Source: CAZAMP01 sp964486455
Lineage (GTDB): Bacteria; Eisenbacteria; RBG-16-71-46; CAZAMP01
Length of the DNA: 64,000 nt
Assembly: GCA_964486455.1 (NCBI GenBank)
Contig: CAZAMP010000001.1
Location: 1 to 64,000, forward strand
Reading direction: 5' to 3'
In this document: positions 17,690 to 26,789 of the stretch, piece after piece
How positions within the stretch are numbered: position 1 is the stretch's first letter
Layout: every line of letters starts with the position of its first letter
The notes under the pieces: model-generated
What the model saw: only the letters and a program-made list of their open reading frames with translations
Told to the model about the DNA's origin: nothing
The model's database searches: none
Translations under genes and position numbers: made by a program

Positions 17690-18706
17690 CTATGGTTTCA
17701 TACTACCCAGCTCATCGGAGAATGTCCCCGGATTTGTCTCCCGTCCCGCGGCGACAACCGTGCCTTCACCGACCGTCCGGGCGCCGGAGAGGGCTTCGTC
17801 CACGGACATCAGCAGGGAATCGACATCGCCCCCGTCGTCCGGGTACGCCGTAACACCGAGCGAGCACGTCGCTACCCCGGACGGGATGCCGGGAAACGCG
17901 TGCTTGTGAACGATACCCTTCAAACGAAGAGCGCAGTCCACCGCTTCGGCCTTGGTCACGCCGCGCATGAGAATCACGAACGCGTCACTACCGAACCGCG
18001 CGACGAGATCCTCACGTCGGACCGATCGCCTGAGCACGGTTGCGACATGACAAAGGTGGGTATTCTCCATCAAGAGCCCGTAGTGGTGTCCATGTGATTC
18101 ACCTCGGTCGAGCCCGACCGCAACGAGAGCGAAACCTTCCTGTTTGCGGCCGGCGGTGTGACAAGCATGACTGACGCTGCGCTTGAAGTGGGGCAGGTTG
18201 TACGCGCCCGTCGTCGGATCCATCGACGCCCGGCGACGCAGCACCCGCTGCCGGATCCAGTGTGGGCGCATGGAGCCGAGAAGCGACTGAAATGCCGCGA
18301 TCCGGTCAAACCCTTTTCCTTGAAGAAACAGCCGCGGCGCGCCGTCCGCGCGGCCCTCCGGAAGGAACAGAAAGACGGGGCCTTTGCCGCGGATCGCCGC
18401 AGGGCGCCACCGCGCATCATCCAGTTCCGCCGACACGTCCCCTTCGTTCCAGCGCGCGGCCGTCTCCACATACGCGCCGTAAGCGGATCCGCTGGAGGGA
18501 GTCACTCTTCGAACCGGCTCACCGAAGGCCTCGGACTCGAGGCAGATTAGGGAGTCGCGCCGTCGCCAGACGACCGAAACGCGCTTTGCGCCAGCCAGCT
18601 CAAAGCCGGCGGCCAGGTAGAGCCTCGCCCGTCGTTCGCGCGATCTCACCCCGGCCAAGAAACCCGACACTGCACAGAATGCTGCAATCTTCTTCTTGGT
18701 GTTCAT
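17690..18706 (-). CDS. GGDEF-domain protein with degenerate active site
   Basis: About 338 residues from ATG 18706 (MNTKKKIAAF); AAGGA lies 12 nt upstream, and a longer GTG start at 18775 lacks a ribosome site. The N-terminus has a weak hydrophobic stretch. The C-terminal half (about 175-325) is a GGDEF fold: MDPTTGAYNLPHFKRSV, then LRRSVRREDLVARFGSDAFVIL, then GVTAYPDDGGDVDSLLMSVDEAL. The catalytic GGDEF signature reads GSDAF, so diguanylate cyclase activity is doubtful; such domains often act as c-di-GMP or GTP sensors. The N-terminal half (EGDVSAELDDARWRPAAIRG region) may be a GAF-like sensor, not confirmed. It stands alone between the large barrel gene and tRNA-Arg. Confidence 0.72.
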   Translation of the reverse strand: MNTKKKIAAFCAVSGFLAGVRSRERRARLYLAAGFELAGAKRVSVVWRRRDSLICLESEAFGEPVRRVTPSSGSAYGAYVETAARWNEGDVSAELDDARWRPAAIRGKGPVFLFLPEGRADGAPRLFLQGKGFDRIAAFQSLLGSMRPHWIRQRVLRRRASMDPTTGAYNLPHFKRSVSHACHTAGRKQEGFALVAVGLDRGESHGHHYGLLMENTHLCHVATVLRRSVRREDLVARFGSDAFVILMRGVTKAEAVDCALRLKGIVHKHAFPGIPSGVATCSLGVTAYPDDGGDVDSLLMSVDEALSGARTVGEGTVVAAGRETNPGTFSDELGSMKP

Positions 18707-18810
18707 CCGGTCTGTGCGTCCTTGGTTGAGTGTTGATGAGGGTCGCCGTCCGGCAGTGCAGCATTCATGCCACACAAGGTGATGATCCGTAAGGAGTTCG
18801 GCCTCAACGA

Positions 18811-19044
18811 TCAGCGGCGGCGAATACCTCTCCAGCAGAGGACCGCACGGCGCCCGAAGTGCAGAACACCAATGCAGATTGCAATGGGAAAGCCGTAGGC
18901 CAGCCAGACCGGAAGCTCGGCGGACGGTCGATTTCGGAGGTAGACAACGAAGAACACGGCCAGCACCCCGGCCAGGAGCAGATGGATTGTGCCCTGAACC
19001 GCGAGGACGATCCGCCGCTCACGATCGAGGCCGCCGCCGGTCAT
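18811..19044 (-). CDS. Small two-helix membrane protein
   Basis: 77 residues with two hydrophobic segments: IVLAVQGTIHLLLAGVLAVF (about 12-31) and WLAYGFPIAICIGVLHFG (about 47-64), with an Arg-rich C-terminus (CWRGIRRR). The ribosome site is weak (GGGGGTGA, 8 nt or so before ATG 19044). It lies just downstream of tRNA-Arg, so it may ride on that transcript. Codon composition and length fit a real gene but no family is recognised. Confidence 0.5.
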   Translation of the reverse strand: MTGGGLDRERRIVLAVQGTIHLLLAGVLAVFFVVYLRNRPSAELPVWLAYGFPIAICIGVLHFGRRAVLCWRGIRRR

Positions 19045-19083
19045 TGCGTCTCGTCACCCCCGAAGTGTGGAGCAGGAGGAAGA

Positions 19084-19161
19084 TGGTGCGCCCGACAGGA
19101 CTTGAACCTGTGGCCTTCGGTTCCGGAGACCGACGCTCTATCCAGACTGAGCTACGGGCGC
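19084..19161 (-). tRNA. tRNA-Arg(CCG)
   Basis: Reads on the minus strand from 19161. A 7-bp acceptor stem (GCGCCCG/CGGGCGC), a D-arm with GCTC/GAGC, and an anticodon stem TCGGT/ACCGA with loop CTCCGGA (anticodon CCG) are present, as is a T-loop GTTCAAGTC. The 3' CCA is encoded (19086-19084). It decodes CGG. Confidence 0.97.
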
Positions 19162-19171
19162 ACGGGGGGCG

Positions 19172-19200
19172 AATCTACTCCACGGCCCCTGGCTCTGCAA
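19172..19200 (-). promoter_or_regulatory. Promoter of tRNA-Arg
   Basis: TTGCAG (19200-19195), exact 17-nt spacer, TAGATT (19177-19172), ending about 10 nt before the mature tRNA 5' end. It lies in the short gap after trpB. Confidence 0.68.
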
Positions 19201-19236
19201 CGCTCAGTTACCGCGACCCGGGCCTCGCGGCAGCCG

Positions 19237-20445
19237 TTAGCCGTCCGAATCGGTCGTAAGCCGCGCGACTTCCTCGACGTCCTTGTCCCCCCGGCCCGAC
19301 AGATTCACCAGAATCACACCGTCGTTCGCGAGCTTCTTCGCCTCCTTCACGAGCCACGCGATCGCGTGCGCGCTCTCGAGCGCCGGCAGGATGCCCTCGG
19401 TCTCGCTGAGGAGCGCGAAAGCGGCGAGCGCTTCGTCGTCGCACACGTAGGTGTATTCGGCACGCCCGGTGTCGAACAGGTAGCCGTGCTCCGGTCCGAT
19501 GGCAGGATAGTCGAGGCCTGCCGAGACGGAGTGTGTCGCCCGGATCTGCCCGTCGTCGTCTTGAAGCAGATAGGTGCGTGTCCCATGTAGAACGCCTTCC
19601 TTCCGCTCCGCCATCCGCGCCGCGTGCCGACCTGTCTCGATGCCGTGGCCTCCCGCCTCGACGCCGACCAGGCGCACCGAGGGATCGTTCACGAACGCGT
19701 GGAAGATCCCCATCGCGTTCGACCCACCCCCAACGCATGCCACGACGACATCCGGGAGCGATCCCACGGCCTCCTGTAGCTGGGTGCGCGCCTCATTCCC
19801 GATCACGCACTGGAACGTGCGCACCATCTCGGGAAATGGATGCGGCCCCAGCACCGAGCCGAGGATGTAGTGCGTGTCCGCGACGCTGGTGACCCAGTCG
19901 CGGAGCGCCTCGTTGATGGCGTCCTTGAGCGTTCGGCTCCCGGAATCGACCGCCACGACCTCCGCGCCCAGAAGCCGCATCCGCACTACGTTCAGGTGCT
20001 GGCGTCTCATGTCTTCGGAACCCATGTAGACCCGGCAGTCGAGGTCGAAGAGCGCAGCCGCGGTGGCGGTCGCCACGCCGTGTTGACCGGCACCCGTCTC
20101 CGCGATCACTCTCCGCTTTCCCATCCGTTTCGTGAGAAGCGCCTGTCCCAGCGTGTTGTTGATCTTGTGCGCGCCGGTGTGGCAGAGGTCCTCACGCTTG
20201 AGGTAGATCCGATCGAGCCCGAGCCGCCTACCCAGACCCGCGGCGTGCGTGAGCGCGGTCGGACGGCCGACGTAGCGCGTCAGCAGCGCGTTCAGCTCGT
20301 CCGCAAATGATGGATCCGCGAGTGCCGATCGAAACGCCGCCTCGAGCTCGTCCAGCGGCATCGCCAGCGTCTCGGGGATGTACCGGCCGCCGTAGCGCCC
20401 GAAGTAGCCCTTGTCGTCGGGGATCGTGTCGTGGCTCATCTCCAT
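19237..20445 (-). CDS. trpB: Tryptophan synthase beta chain
   Basis: 402 residues. TrpB makes tryptophan from indole and serine with PLP. The PLP lysine motif is KREDLCHTGAHKINNTLGQA and the phosphate-binding loop is CVGGGSNAMG. ETGAGQHGVATATA and HSVSAGLDYPAIGPEH are further signatures. This is the TrpB1 type that normally works in a complex with TrpA. It is the last gene of the trp run, 3 nt after trpF. No trpA follows: the next features are tRNA-Arg and a small membrane protein. Confidence 0.97.
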   Translation of the reverse strand: MEMSHDTIPDDKGYFGRYGGRYIPETLAMPLDELEAAFRSALADPSFADELNALLTRYVGRPTALTHAAGLGRRLGLDRIYLKREDLCHTGAHKINNTLGQALLTKRMGKRRVIAETGAGQHGVATATAAALFDLDCRVYMGSEDMRRQHLNVVRMRLLGAEVVAVDSGSRTLKDAINEALRDWVTSVADTHYILGSVLGPHPFPEMVRTFQCVIGNEARTQLQEAVGSLPDVVVACVGGGSNAMGIFHAFVNDPSVRLVGVEAGGHGIETGRHAARMAERKEGVLHGTRTYLLQDDDGQIRATHSVSAGLDYPAIGPEHGYLFDTGRAEYTYVCDDEALAAFALLSETEGILPALESAHAIAWLVKEAKKLANDGVILVNLSGRGDKDVEEVARLTTDSDG

Positions 20446-20448
20446 CCT

Positions 20449-21096
20449 TCAATTCTGTGCGGACCGCGCCGCGTCGATGAACGCCTCCATCCGGTCCCGC
20501 GCCTTCACTCCGGGGGATGACTCTATTCCACTCGAAGTATCCACGGCAAATGGTTGCAGCTCAGCGACTACCGCTTTCACATTTACACTCGTGAGACCAC
20601 CCGCTGCCACAACCCTCCGGGCTCGGACAAGATCGCGCGCGAGGGCATGATCAAACGTTTGCCCCGTGCCGCCGCGAGCGCCCGCGCGGAACGTGTCGAG
20701 CAGAATCGCGTCGGCCTCCGGGTAGCGCGACGCCGCATCGGCAAGGTCATCGACCGACCACTCCGCGGGTACGCGGATCGCCTTCCACACCTCGATCACC
20801 TTGGACAGATCCCGCACCTCATCCGGACTCTCGTCTCCGTGAAGCTGCACGACATCCAGGCCGCAGCGGTCAATCGCCTCGCGCAGACTGCGTGCCTCCT
20901 CGTTCACAAACACGCCGACCAAACCACCGCCGTGACCGGCATCATCGGCGACCTTCGCCAGCCGGGCGGCCGATTCGATCGTGACCCGTCGAGGGCTCTC
21001 GGCGAAGACCAGCCCGATGAAATCCGCTCCCACCTCGACGGCGGCACGCACGTCCTCTTCGCGTGTCATGCCGCAGAACTTCACGCGGACGATCAC
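20449..21096 (-). CDS. trpF: Phosphoribosylanthranilate isomerase
   Basis: 215 residues, a (beta/alpha)8 enzyme that converts PRA to CdRP. Motifs: VRVKFCGMTREEDVRAAVE (the active-site Cys), GLVFAESPRRVT, DVVQLHGDE, the catalytic Asp in AILLDTFRAGARGGTG and VVAAGGLTSVNV. ATG 21096 overlaps the trpC stop by 4 nt (ATGA). It is a separate gene and not fused to trpC. Confidence 0.96.
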   Translation of the reverse strand: MIVRVKFCGMTREEDVRAAVEVGADFIGLVFAESPRRVTIESAARLAKVADDAGHGGGLVGVFVNEEARSLREAIDRCGLDVVQLHGDESPDEVRDLSKVIEVWKAIRVPAEWSVDDLADAASRYPEADAILLDTFRAGARGGTGQTFDHALARDLVRARRVVAAGGLTSVNVKAVVAELQPFAVDTSSGIESSPGVKARDRMEAFIDAARSAQN

Positions 21097-21899
21097 GCGT
21101 CTCCCCCGAGCCCCACCGCGGCTCTGAGGCTCGCCAACCGCCCGACCGGGTCCGGATCGGTCACGAGCGATTCGCCGATCAGAAAACCGTGGGCGCCCGC
21201 ATCCGCGACGCGAAGGAGATCATCGCCGGTCTTGATCCCGCTTTCGCCGATGAGCGCGCAGTCGGACGGCACGAGTGACCGCATGCGCGCGGTGGTGTCG
21301 AGGTCTACGCTGAAGTCGCGGAGGTTACGGTTGTTGACGCCGATGATGAGCGCCCCCGCGCGGAGGACCTTCTCGAGGTCGGCTTCGTCATGCACTTCGG
21401 CGATCACCTCGAGCCCGAGCATCGTCGCGACCGAGAGGAGATGCGACAGCTCACTCTCCTCGAGCACGGCCGCGATGAGAAGGATGAGATCCGCTCCCGC
21501 CTTTTTGGCGAGATGGATCTGGATGGGATCGATGAAGAAGTCTTTCTGGAGCACGGGCAACGTAACCTCGCCCCTGACGTCGGCGAACATGTTCGGAAGC
21601 GCAAAGAAGTGGTCTTCTTCCGTTACGACGGAAATCGCGTCTGCGCCGCCCGACTGATAGCGCGCGGCCAACGCCGCGGGATCCAGCTCGGGCGCGAAGA
21701 GCCCCTTGGACGGAGAGCCACGCTTCACCTCGGTGATGAAGACGTGCGGACCAGCGAGCAGCCGGTCTCGGAATCGCGTGGAGGCCCCGGGACGAGGAAC
21801 TCCGGAAATCAGATCGTGGACATCGATCGTCCGCTTGATGGCATCAACGCGGACGCGTTTCGACGCGACGATTCGCTCGAGGAGATCGACTCCGCTCAC
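21093..21899 (-). CDS. trpC: Indole-3-glycerol phosphate synthase
   Basis: About 268 residues. TrpC closes the indole ring. GTG 21899 overlaps the trpD TGA (GTGA), which decides the start; a longer frame to 21944 has no support. Motifs: FITEVKRGSPSKG (active-site Lys), VTEEDHFFALPNMFADVR, VLQKDFFIDPIQIHLAKKAG, EVHDEADL, GVNNRNLRDFSVD and ESGIKTGDDL. It is followed by trpF with a 4-nt overlap. Confidence 0.96.
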   Translation of the reverse strand: MSGVDLLERIVASKRVRVDAIKRTIDVHDLISGVPRPGASTRFRDRLLAGPHVFITEVKRGSPSKGLFAPELDPAALAARYQSGGADAISVVTEEDHFFALPNMFADVRGEVTLPVLQKDFFIDPIQIHLAKKAGADLILLIAAVLEESELSHLLSVATMLGLEVIAEVHDEADLEKVLRAGALIIGVNNRNLRDFSVDLDTTARMRSLVPSDCALIGESGIKTGDDLLRVADAGAHGFLIGESLVTDPDPVGRLASLRAAVGLGGDA

Positions 21900-22921
21900 G
21901 CCGCACCCTGACTCACGTCGCGAAGCCTCTCGAGGGTTCCCCACGCGGCGCCGCTTGTGATCGCGTCACGCGCCTGAATGAGACCGTCGGCAATGCACTC
22001 GACCTTGTTCGCCACGTAGAGGACGGCGCCCGCATTGAGCAACACGATGTCGGCGGCCGGAGAGCTGTCCTTCCCCTGCAGGATCTCCGCGAGTTTGCGC
22101 GCGTTCTCCGCGGCATCCCCGCCCTCGAGCGCTCTGGGATCATCACACGCCACACCCACGGAAGCCGGGACAAACTCCCACTCGTGGACCGCGCCGTCCC
22201 GCCACTCCGCCAGATGCGTCGGGCCGGTGACCGTGATCTCATCCATGCCGTCGGTTCCGTGCGCGACGAGCGCTCGCTCGGCCCCCAGCGCGCCGAGCAC
22301 TTCCGCGATCGGACGCACCCACGTTCGATCGAACACCCCGATGAGCTGGCGCGTGGCACCGGCCGGGTTCGTGAGCGGGCCCAGGAGATTGAAGATCGTC
22401 CGCACGCCGAGCGCTTTGCGGGCCGGCATGGCGTGCTTCATTGCGCCGTGAAGATTTGGCGCGAAGAGGAAGCCGACACCGACGTCCGCGAGACACTTCT
22501 CGACGACCGTCGCGTCCGCGTCTACCCGGACGCCCAGGGCTTCCAGAACATCGGCGCTCCCACTCTTCGAGGACACGGCCCGGTTTCCGTGCTTGGCGAC
22601 GATACACCCGCAGGCGGCGGCCACGATGGCCGCCCCGGTCGACACGTTGATCGTCCGGAGCCCGTCGCCGCCCGTGCCGCACGTATCGATCACGTCGCCT
22701 TCCGGGGCGGCGATCGCACGTGCCTTCGCACGCATCACCTCGGCGCAGCCGGCGATCTCGTCGACGCTCTCCCCCTTCATTCGAAACGCGATCAGGAGAG
22801 CCGCGATCTGCGCGTCGTTCGCCTCGCCGCTCATGATCCGCGTCATGACCGAGTGCGCCTCGCTCCGTGACAGACTTCCCCCGCCGAGGAGTCGATCGAG
22901 CGCCTCGTGAATCGTCAACAC
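21896..22921 (-). CDS. trpD: Anthranilate phosphoribosyltransferase
   Basis: 341 residues. It attaches phosphoribose to anthranilate. The diagnostic motif is DTCGTGGDGLRTINVST (PRPP and Mg site), with AKHGNRAVSSKSGSADVLEA and NLLGPLTNPAGA. It lies 44 nt after trpG and overlaps trpC by 4 nt. Unlike E. coli, trpG is not fused to it. Confidence 0.97.
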   Translation of the reverse strand: MLTIHEALDRLLGGGSLSRSEAHSVMTRIMSGEANDAQIAALLIAFRMKGESVDEIAGCAEVMRAKARAIAAPEGDVIDTCGTGGDGLRTINVSTGAAIVAAACGCIVAKHGNRAVSSKSGSADVLEALGVRVDADATVVEKCLADVGVGFLFAPNLHGAMKHAMPARKALGVRTIFNLLGPLTNPAGATRQLIGVFDRTWVRPIAEVLGALGAERALVAHGTDGMDEITVTGPTHLAEWRDGAVHEWEFVPASVGVACDDPRALEGGDAAENARKLAEILQGKDSSPAADIVLLNAGAVLYVANKVECIADGLIQARDAITSGAAWGTLERLRDVSQGAA

Positions 22922-22965
22922 GCCTTGCTCCTATTCCGGCCGTGACCTTCGCCGTGCGCCGCGGG

Positions 22966-23538
22966 CTATGCGCATAGGTAGAGGAAGTTCTGAAGCAGCG
23001 TCTTGCCCACGTGGGTCAAGATCGATTCCGGATGAAACTGGACACCCCAGATCTCGTGCTCACGGTGCTTGAGCCCCATGATCTCACCTTCCGACGTCCA
23101 CGCGGTGATCTCGAGGGTGTCCTCGGGGAAGCTCTCGCGGTCGAGGATGAGCGAATGGTAGCGCGTCGCAACAAACGGATTGTCCAGCCCTGAAAACAGC
23201 CCGTGGCCGTTGTGGATGATCTTCGACGTCTTGCCGTGCATGAGCCGCTCGGCTCGGACGACCTCGCCGCCATACACGTGTCCGATGCACTGGTGCCCGA
23301 GACACACGCCGAGAAGCGGCAATCGACCCGCGGCGAGGTTGATCACATCGTTGCAGATCCCGGCCTCCTTGGGAGTCTTCGGACCCGGACTCAGCACGAT
23401 GCCCTTGGGATCACGGCCCAGAACGTCCTCCGGCGATACCGCGTCGTTTCTGACCACCTCGGGCCCCGCACCCAACTCACCGAGATACTGCACGAGGTTA
23501 TAGGTAAAGGAATCGTAGTTGTCGATGACGAGGATCAC
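22966..23538 (-). CDS. trpG: Anthranilate synthase glutamine amidotransferase subunit
   Basis: 190 residues, class I glutamine amidotransferase. MILVIDNYDSFTYNLVQYLG is the TrpG/PabA opening. The nucleophile Cys sits in LLGVCLGHQCIG, and GVQFHPESILTH supplies the His/Glu of the triad. It supplies ammonia to TrpE, which is the gene immediately upstream (35-nt gap). A shared role with PabA is possible since no pabA is visible. Confidence 0.96.
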   Translation of the reverse strand: MILVIDNYDSFTYNLVQYLGELGAGPEVVRNDAVSPEDVLGRDPKGIVLSPGPKTPKEAGICNDVINLAAGRLPLLGVCLGHQCIGHVYGGEVVRAERLMHGKTSKIIHNGHGLFSGLDNPFVATRYHSLILDRESFPEDTLEITAWTSEGEIMGLKHREHEIWGVQFHPESILTHVGKTLLQNFLYLCA

Positions 23539-23573
23539 ATCTCCCCCTTGGCCGCGATTCGGCGAGATTCATG

Positions 23574-25070
23574 TCAAACGTCGAGGTCCAGACCCCTCTC
23601 AGCCATGCGAACCGCTTCCGTCATCGCGCGGCTCTTCTCCATCGTCTCATCCCACTCGCGCTCCGGCATGGAGTCGGCCACGATCCCGGCACCCACGCCG
23701 ATCCGCGCCCGGCCGTTCATGAACATGATCGTTCGGATCGCGATGCACATGTCCATGTTGCCGTGATAGTCGAGGTAGCCAACGGCCCCGGCATAGATCC
23801 CGCGGCGTGTCGGCTCGAGCTCGTCGATGATCTCCATCGCCCTCACCTTCGGGGCTCCGGACACCGTTCCCGCCGGGAAACAGGCACTCAAGACATCGAT
23901 GTTGCGGGCTTCCGGCGCCAACGTGCCCCGTACGTTCGATACGATGTGCATGACGTGCGAGTAGCGCTCGATCTTCATCGATTCGTCGAGCTGCACCGTG
24001 CCGAACAGTGACACGCGACCGAGGTCGTTTCGGCCCAGATCGACTAGCATGACGTGCTCGGAGCGCTCCTTCTCATCATGCAGGAGCTCTTCCTCGAGCG
24101 CGCGATCTTCGTCCTCACTGCGCCCCCGCCGTCGCGTGCCCGCGATCGGGCGCACCACCGCGCTGCCGTGCTCCGACCGGACGAGGACTTCCGGCGAGGA
24201 ACCCGCGATCTGGAACTGTCCGAAGTTCAGATAGAACATGTAGGGCGATGGATTGGTGACCCTGAGCGCCCGGTAGGCATCGAATGGCCGGCACGCCGTC
24301 TCGGTCTCCAACTGGTGGGCCAACACGGTCTGAAAGACATCGCCCGCGCGGATGTACTCCCGTATGACCTCCACGCCGCGAAGATACTTCTCACGGCCCA
24401 TGTTGGATTCGAAGACGGGCTCTCCCCCCGTCCCCGCGGCGACGGGCGCCGCCGTGTCCGCTGTACGCAGTCGCGTGATCAGTGCATCGATTCTGTCGAC
24501 CGCCTCCTGGTAGGCGGCCTTGAGGTCACCCCGCACTCGGGCGTTCGCCACGACCTTGACGGTGTGGCGGAGGTTGTCGAAAATCAAAAGCGAATCGAAG
24601 AAGATGAAGCCCGCCATGGGCGGATCGGACTCGGCCGACGGCTTTTCGGGAAGTTTCTCGAGATGACGAACCATGTCGTAGCCGACGTACCCGATCGCCC
24701 CACCCGAGAGACGTGGGAGTCCCGGAACTTCGACCGGGCGATCGCGATCGATCATGTCCTGCAGGAGCCCAAGTGGGGGCCCGTCGTCCCGCGTCTCGCG
24801 GACCGTCCCGTCGGGATCCGACATCGTGGCAACGCCATTCCGTAGCGTGAAGATGGCGGACGGTTCGCTGCCGATCATCGAGTAGCGGCCCCACTTTTCG
24901 CCGCCCTCCATGCTCTCGAGTAGAAACGAGTGCGTGCCTCCACCGAATTTCATGAACGCGGAAACGGGGGTCTCTCGATCGACCAGGATCTCCCGGTAGA
25001 TGGGAACCACGTTTCCCCGTCCCGCGATCTCCCGAAATCGATCAAAATCAGGCGTGGTGTGTGTCGTCAT
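23574..25070 (-). CDS. trpE: Anthranilate synthase component I
   Basis: 498 residues from ATG 25070, which overlaps the recN TGA by 4 nt (ATGA); longer starts are unsupported. TrpE makes anthranilate from chorismate. The LLES element near residue 50 (HSFLLESMEGGEKWGRYSM) is the tryptophan feedback-inhibition motif. The C-terminal chorismate-binding domain shows PIAGTRRRGRSEDED, DEKERSEHVMLVDLGRNDLG, CFPAGTVSGAPKVRAMEI and YAGAVGYLDYHGNMD. No leader peptide or attenuator precedes it because recN abuts. trpE thus shares the dxs-nadK-recN transcript. Confidence 0.97.
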   Translation of the reverse strand: MTTHTTPDFDRFREIAGRGNVVPIYREILVDRETPVSAFMKFGGGTHSFLLESMEGGEKWGRYSMIGSEPSAIFTLRNGVATMSDPDGTVRETRDDGPPLGLLQDMIDRDRPVEVPGLPRLSGGAIGYVGYDMVRHLEKLPEKPSAESDPPMAGFIFFDSLLIFDNLRHTVKVVANARVRGDLKAAYQEAVDRIDALITRLRTADTAAPVAAGTGGEPVFESNMGREKYLRGVEVIREYIRAGDVFQTVLAHQLETETACRPFDAYRALRVTNPSPYMFYLNFGQFQIAGSSPEVLVRSEHGSAVVRPIAGTRRRGRSEDEDRALEEELLHDEKERSEHVMLVDLGRNDLGRVSLFGTVQLDESMKIERYSHVMHIVSNVRGTLAPEARNIDVLSACFPAGTVSGAPKVRAMEIIDELEPTRRGIYAGAVGYLDYHGNMDMCIAIRTIMFMNGRARIGVGAGIVADSMPEREWDETMEKSRAMTEAVRMAERGLDLDV

Positions 25071-26788
25071 TCGCGCGAGCCTCCGCCGGAAGTGGCCAGT
25101 AGTTCGCGTGCGTGTGCACGTGCCGTGCGTTCTTTCTCCCCACCGGACAACAGGCGGGCGATCTCTCCGATGCGAGATTCTTCGCTCAAGAGCTCGACCT
25201 GTACGTGGGACCGGCCGTCTTTCGTCTCCTTGTCGACGCGGTAGTGGCGATCCCCCAGGCACGCGACCGACGCCAGATGCGTTATCGCAACGACCTGACG
25301 CGTCGAAGCGATCCGCTGGATCCGCGCGCCCACGGCGCGCGCGGTGCGACCGCCGACACCGGAGTCTACTTCATCGAACACCATGACGTCCGACGGAGTC
25401 GTCTCGGCGAGATTCGATTTGATCGCCAGCATCACCCGCGACAGCTCGCCGCCGGAGGCTACTCTGGCGAGCGGGCCCGGCGGTTGCCCCGGGTTCGCCG
25501 CGAGCAAGAACGTCACTTCTTCGGCCCCTCCACCGGAGAGACGCGTGGGGCGACCCTCGCGATGATACCATCCGTCGGGATCAACGGTCGTCCTAACCTC
25601 CACGGCGAACCGAGCCCCTTTCATGCCGAGCGACGGAAGCTCCTTCTCGACGGCGCGAGAGAGCTTCTTCGCCGCTCTCTCCCGCAGCCGACCGATGCCA
25701 TCGGCCAGCCCGGCGGCATCGGACCGCACCGCCTCACGCTCATCGCTAAGCGCCCTTTCGTCCCCTTCACCCGTAGCGTCGGCGTCGAGCTGGCGCCGGA
25801 GTCGCTCACCGTAATCCAGGACGTCTTCAAGGCTCTCCCCGTACTTGCGCTTGAAGCGCGCAAGCAGATCGAGACGGGCCTCGACCTCGTCACGCCGCTC
25901 GGGTCGAAAATCGAGATCGTCGAATCGGACCCGCACCGTGCGCGCAACCTCGACGATCTCGATCCGCGCCGCTTCCAGCATCTCGTAGAGCGGCTTCAAG
26001 TCCGGATCGAGGGCGGCGAGCCGCGCAAGCGCGTCAGACGCGCTTGCGACGTCAGCGGCGGCAGACCCTTCCGAGTCCTCCAAAGACCGCAAGAGCGTCT
26101 GAACGCTTTCCGACACCTGCTCGGACTGCAGCATCAGTGCGCGTTCCTTCCGAAGGCTTTGATCCTCCCCGGGACGAAGTTCGGCGCGATCGATCTCTTC
26201 GAGTTGATGTGTGTAGAAATCGCGCTGCTCGGCGATCCGCTCTCGTTCGGCGCGGTGGGCATTCAGGCGCTCGGTGAGCGATCTCTCCGTTGCCACGAGC
26301 TCCGCGAGTCGGGATCTCTTATCGAATAGCTTGGCCAGCTCGTCGAGACAATCCCGTTGTCGTCCGGGCTTGAGCAGCTGCTGGCCCTCCGACTGACCGT
26401 GAAGATCGATGAGCACGGGGCCGAGCGTGCGAAGGGTCGCGATCAGAACCTGCTCGTCCCCTACGAACGCGCGGCTCCGGCCGTCGGCGCCGATTTCGCG
26501 CCGGATGATGAGCCACTCCTCGGCCAACTCACGGAGGCCGAGGGTCTGAAGAAGCGCGTTGATGCCCGCGGGATCGTCCGGAACGAAGACCGCCTCGACA
26601 CGCGCGCGCTTCGCCCCCGATCGCACGAGCCCACCGGAACCCCTCTCTCCCGCGATGAGCCCGATCGCTCCGAGAAGGAGCGATTTCCCAGCCCCCGTCT
26701 CGCCGCTTACGATCGTGAGCCCTGGACCGAATTCGAGGGACGCCTGCCCGACGACGGCCAGGTCGGTAACGGTTAGACGCTCCAGCAT
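25067..26788 (-). CDS. recN: DNA repair protein RecN
   Basis: 573 residues from ATG 26788, one base after the nadK stop (TGACATG). RecN is an SMC-like ATPase for double-strand break repair. Walker A is SGETGAGKSLLLGAIG (about 30-45), a coiled-coil region spans about 160-370, and the signature LARVASGGELSRVMLAIK with MVFDEVDSGVGGRTA is near the C-terminus. It sits between nadK and trpE with coupling on both sides. Confidence 0.96.
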   Translation of the reverse strand: MLERLTVTDLAVVGQASLEFGPGLTIVSGETGAGKSLLLGAIGLIAGERGSGGLVRSGAKRARVEAVFVPDDPAGINALLQTLGLRELAEEWLIIRREIGADGRSRAFVGDEQVLIATLRTLGPVLIDLHGQSEGQQLLKPGRQRDCLDELAKLFDKRSRLAELVATERSLTERLNAHRAERERIAEQRDFYTHQLEEIDRAELRPGEDQSLRKERALMLQSEQVSESVQTLLRSLEDSEGSAAADVASASDALARLAALDPDLKPLYEMLEAARIEIVEVARTVRVRFDDLDFRPERRDEVEARLDLLARFKRKYGESLEDVLDYGERLRRQLDADATGEGDERALSDEREAVRSDAAGLADGIGRLRERAAKKLSRAVEKELPSLGMKGARFAVEVRTTVDPDGWYHREGRPTRLSGGGAEEVTFLLAANPGQPPGPLARVASGGELSRVMLAIKSNLAETTPSDVMVFDEVDSGVGGRTARAVGARIQRIASTRQVVAITHLASVACLGDRHYRVDKETKDGRSHVQVELLSEESRIGEIARLLSGGEKERTARAHARELLATSGGGSRE

Positions 26789-26789
26789 G

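Noticed and set aside
18707..18775. Longer start for the GGDEF protein
   Set aside because: GTG 18775 lacks a ribosome site; the extra residues are Cys/Arg-rich with no domain.
19201..19236. Terminator after trpB
   Set aside because: A GC hairpin (CCGCGA/TCGCGG) is present but no T-run follows.
23539..23573. Possible trp attenuator between trpE and trpG
   Set aside because: Only 35 nt, with no Trp-codon leader or terminator hairpin.
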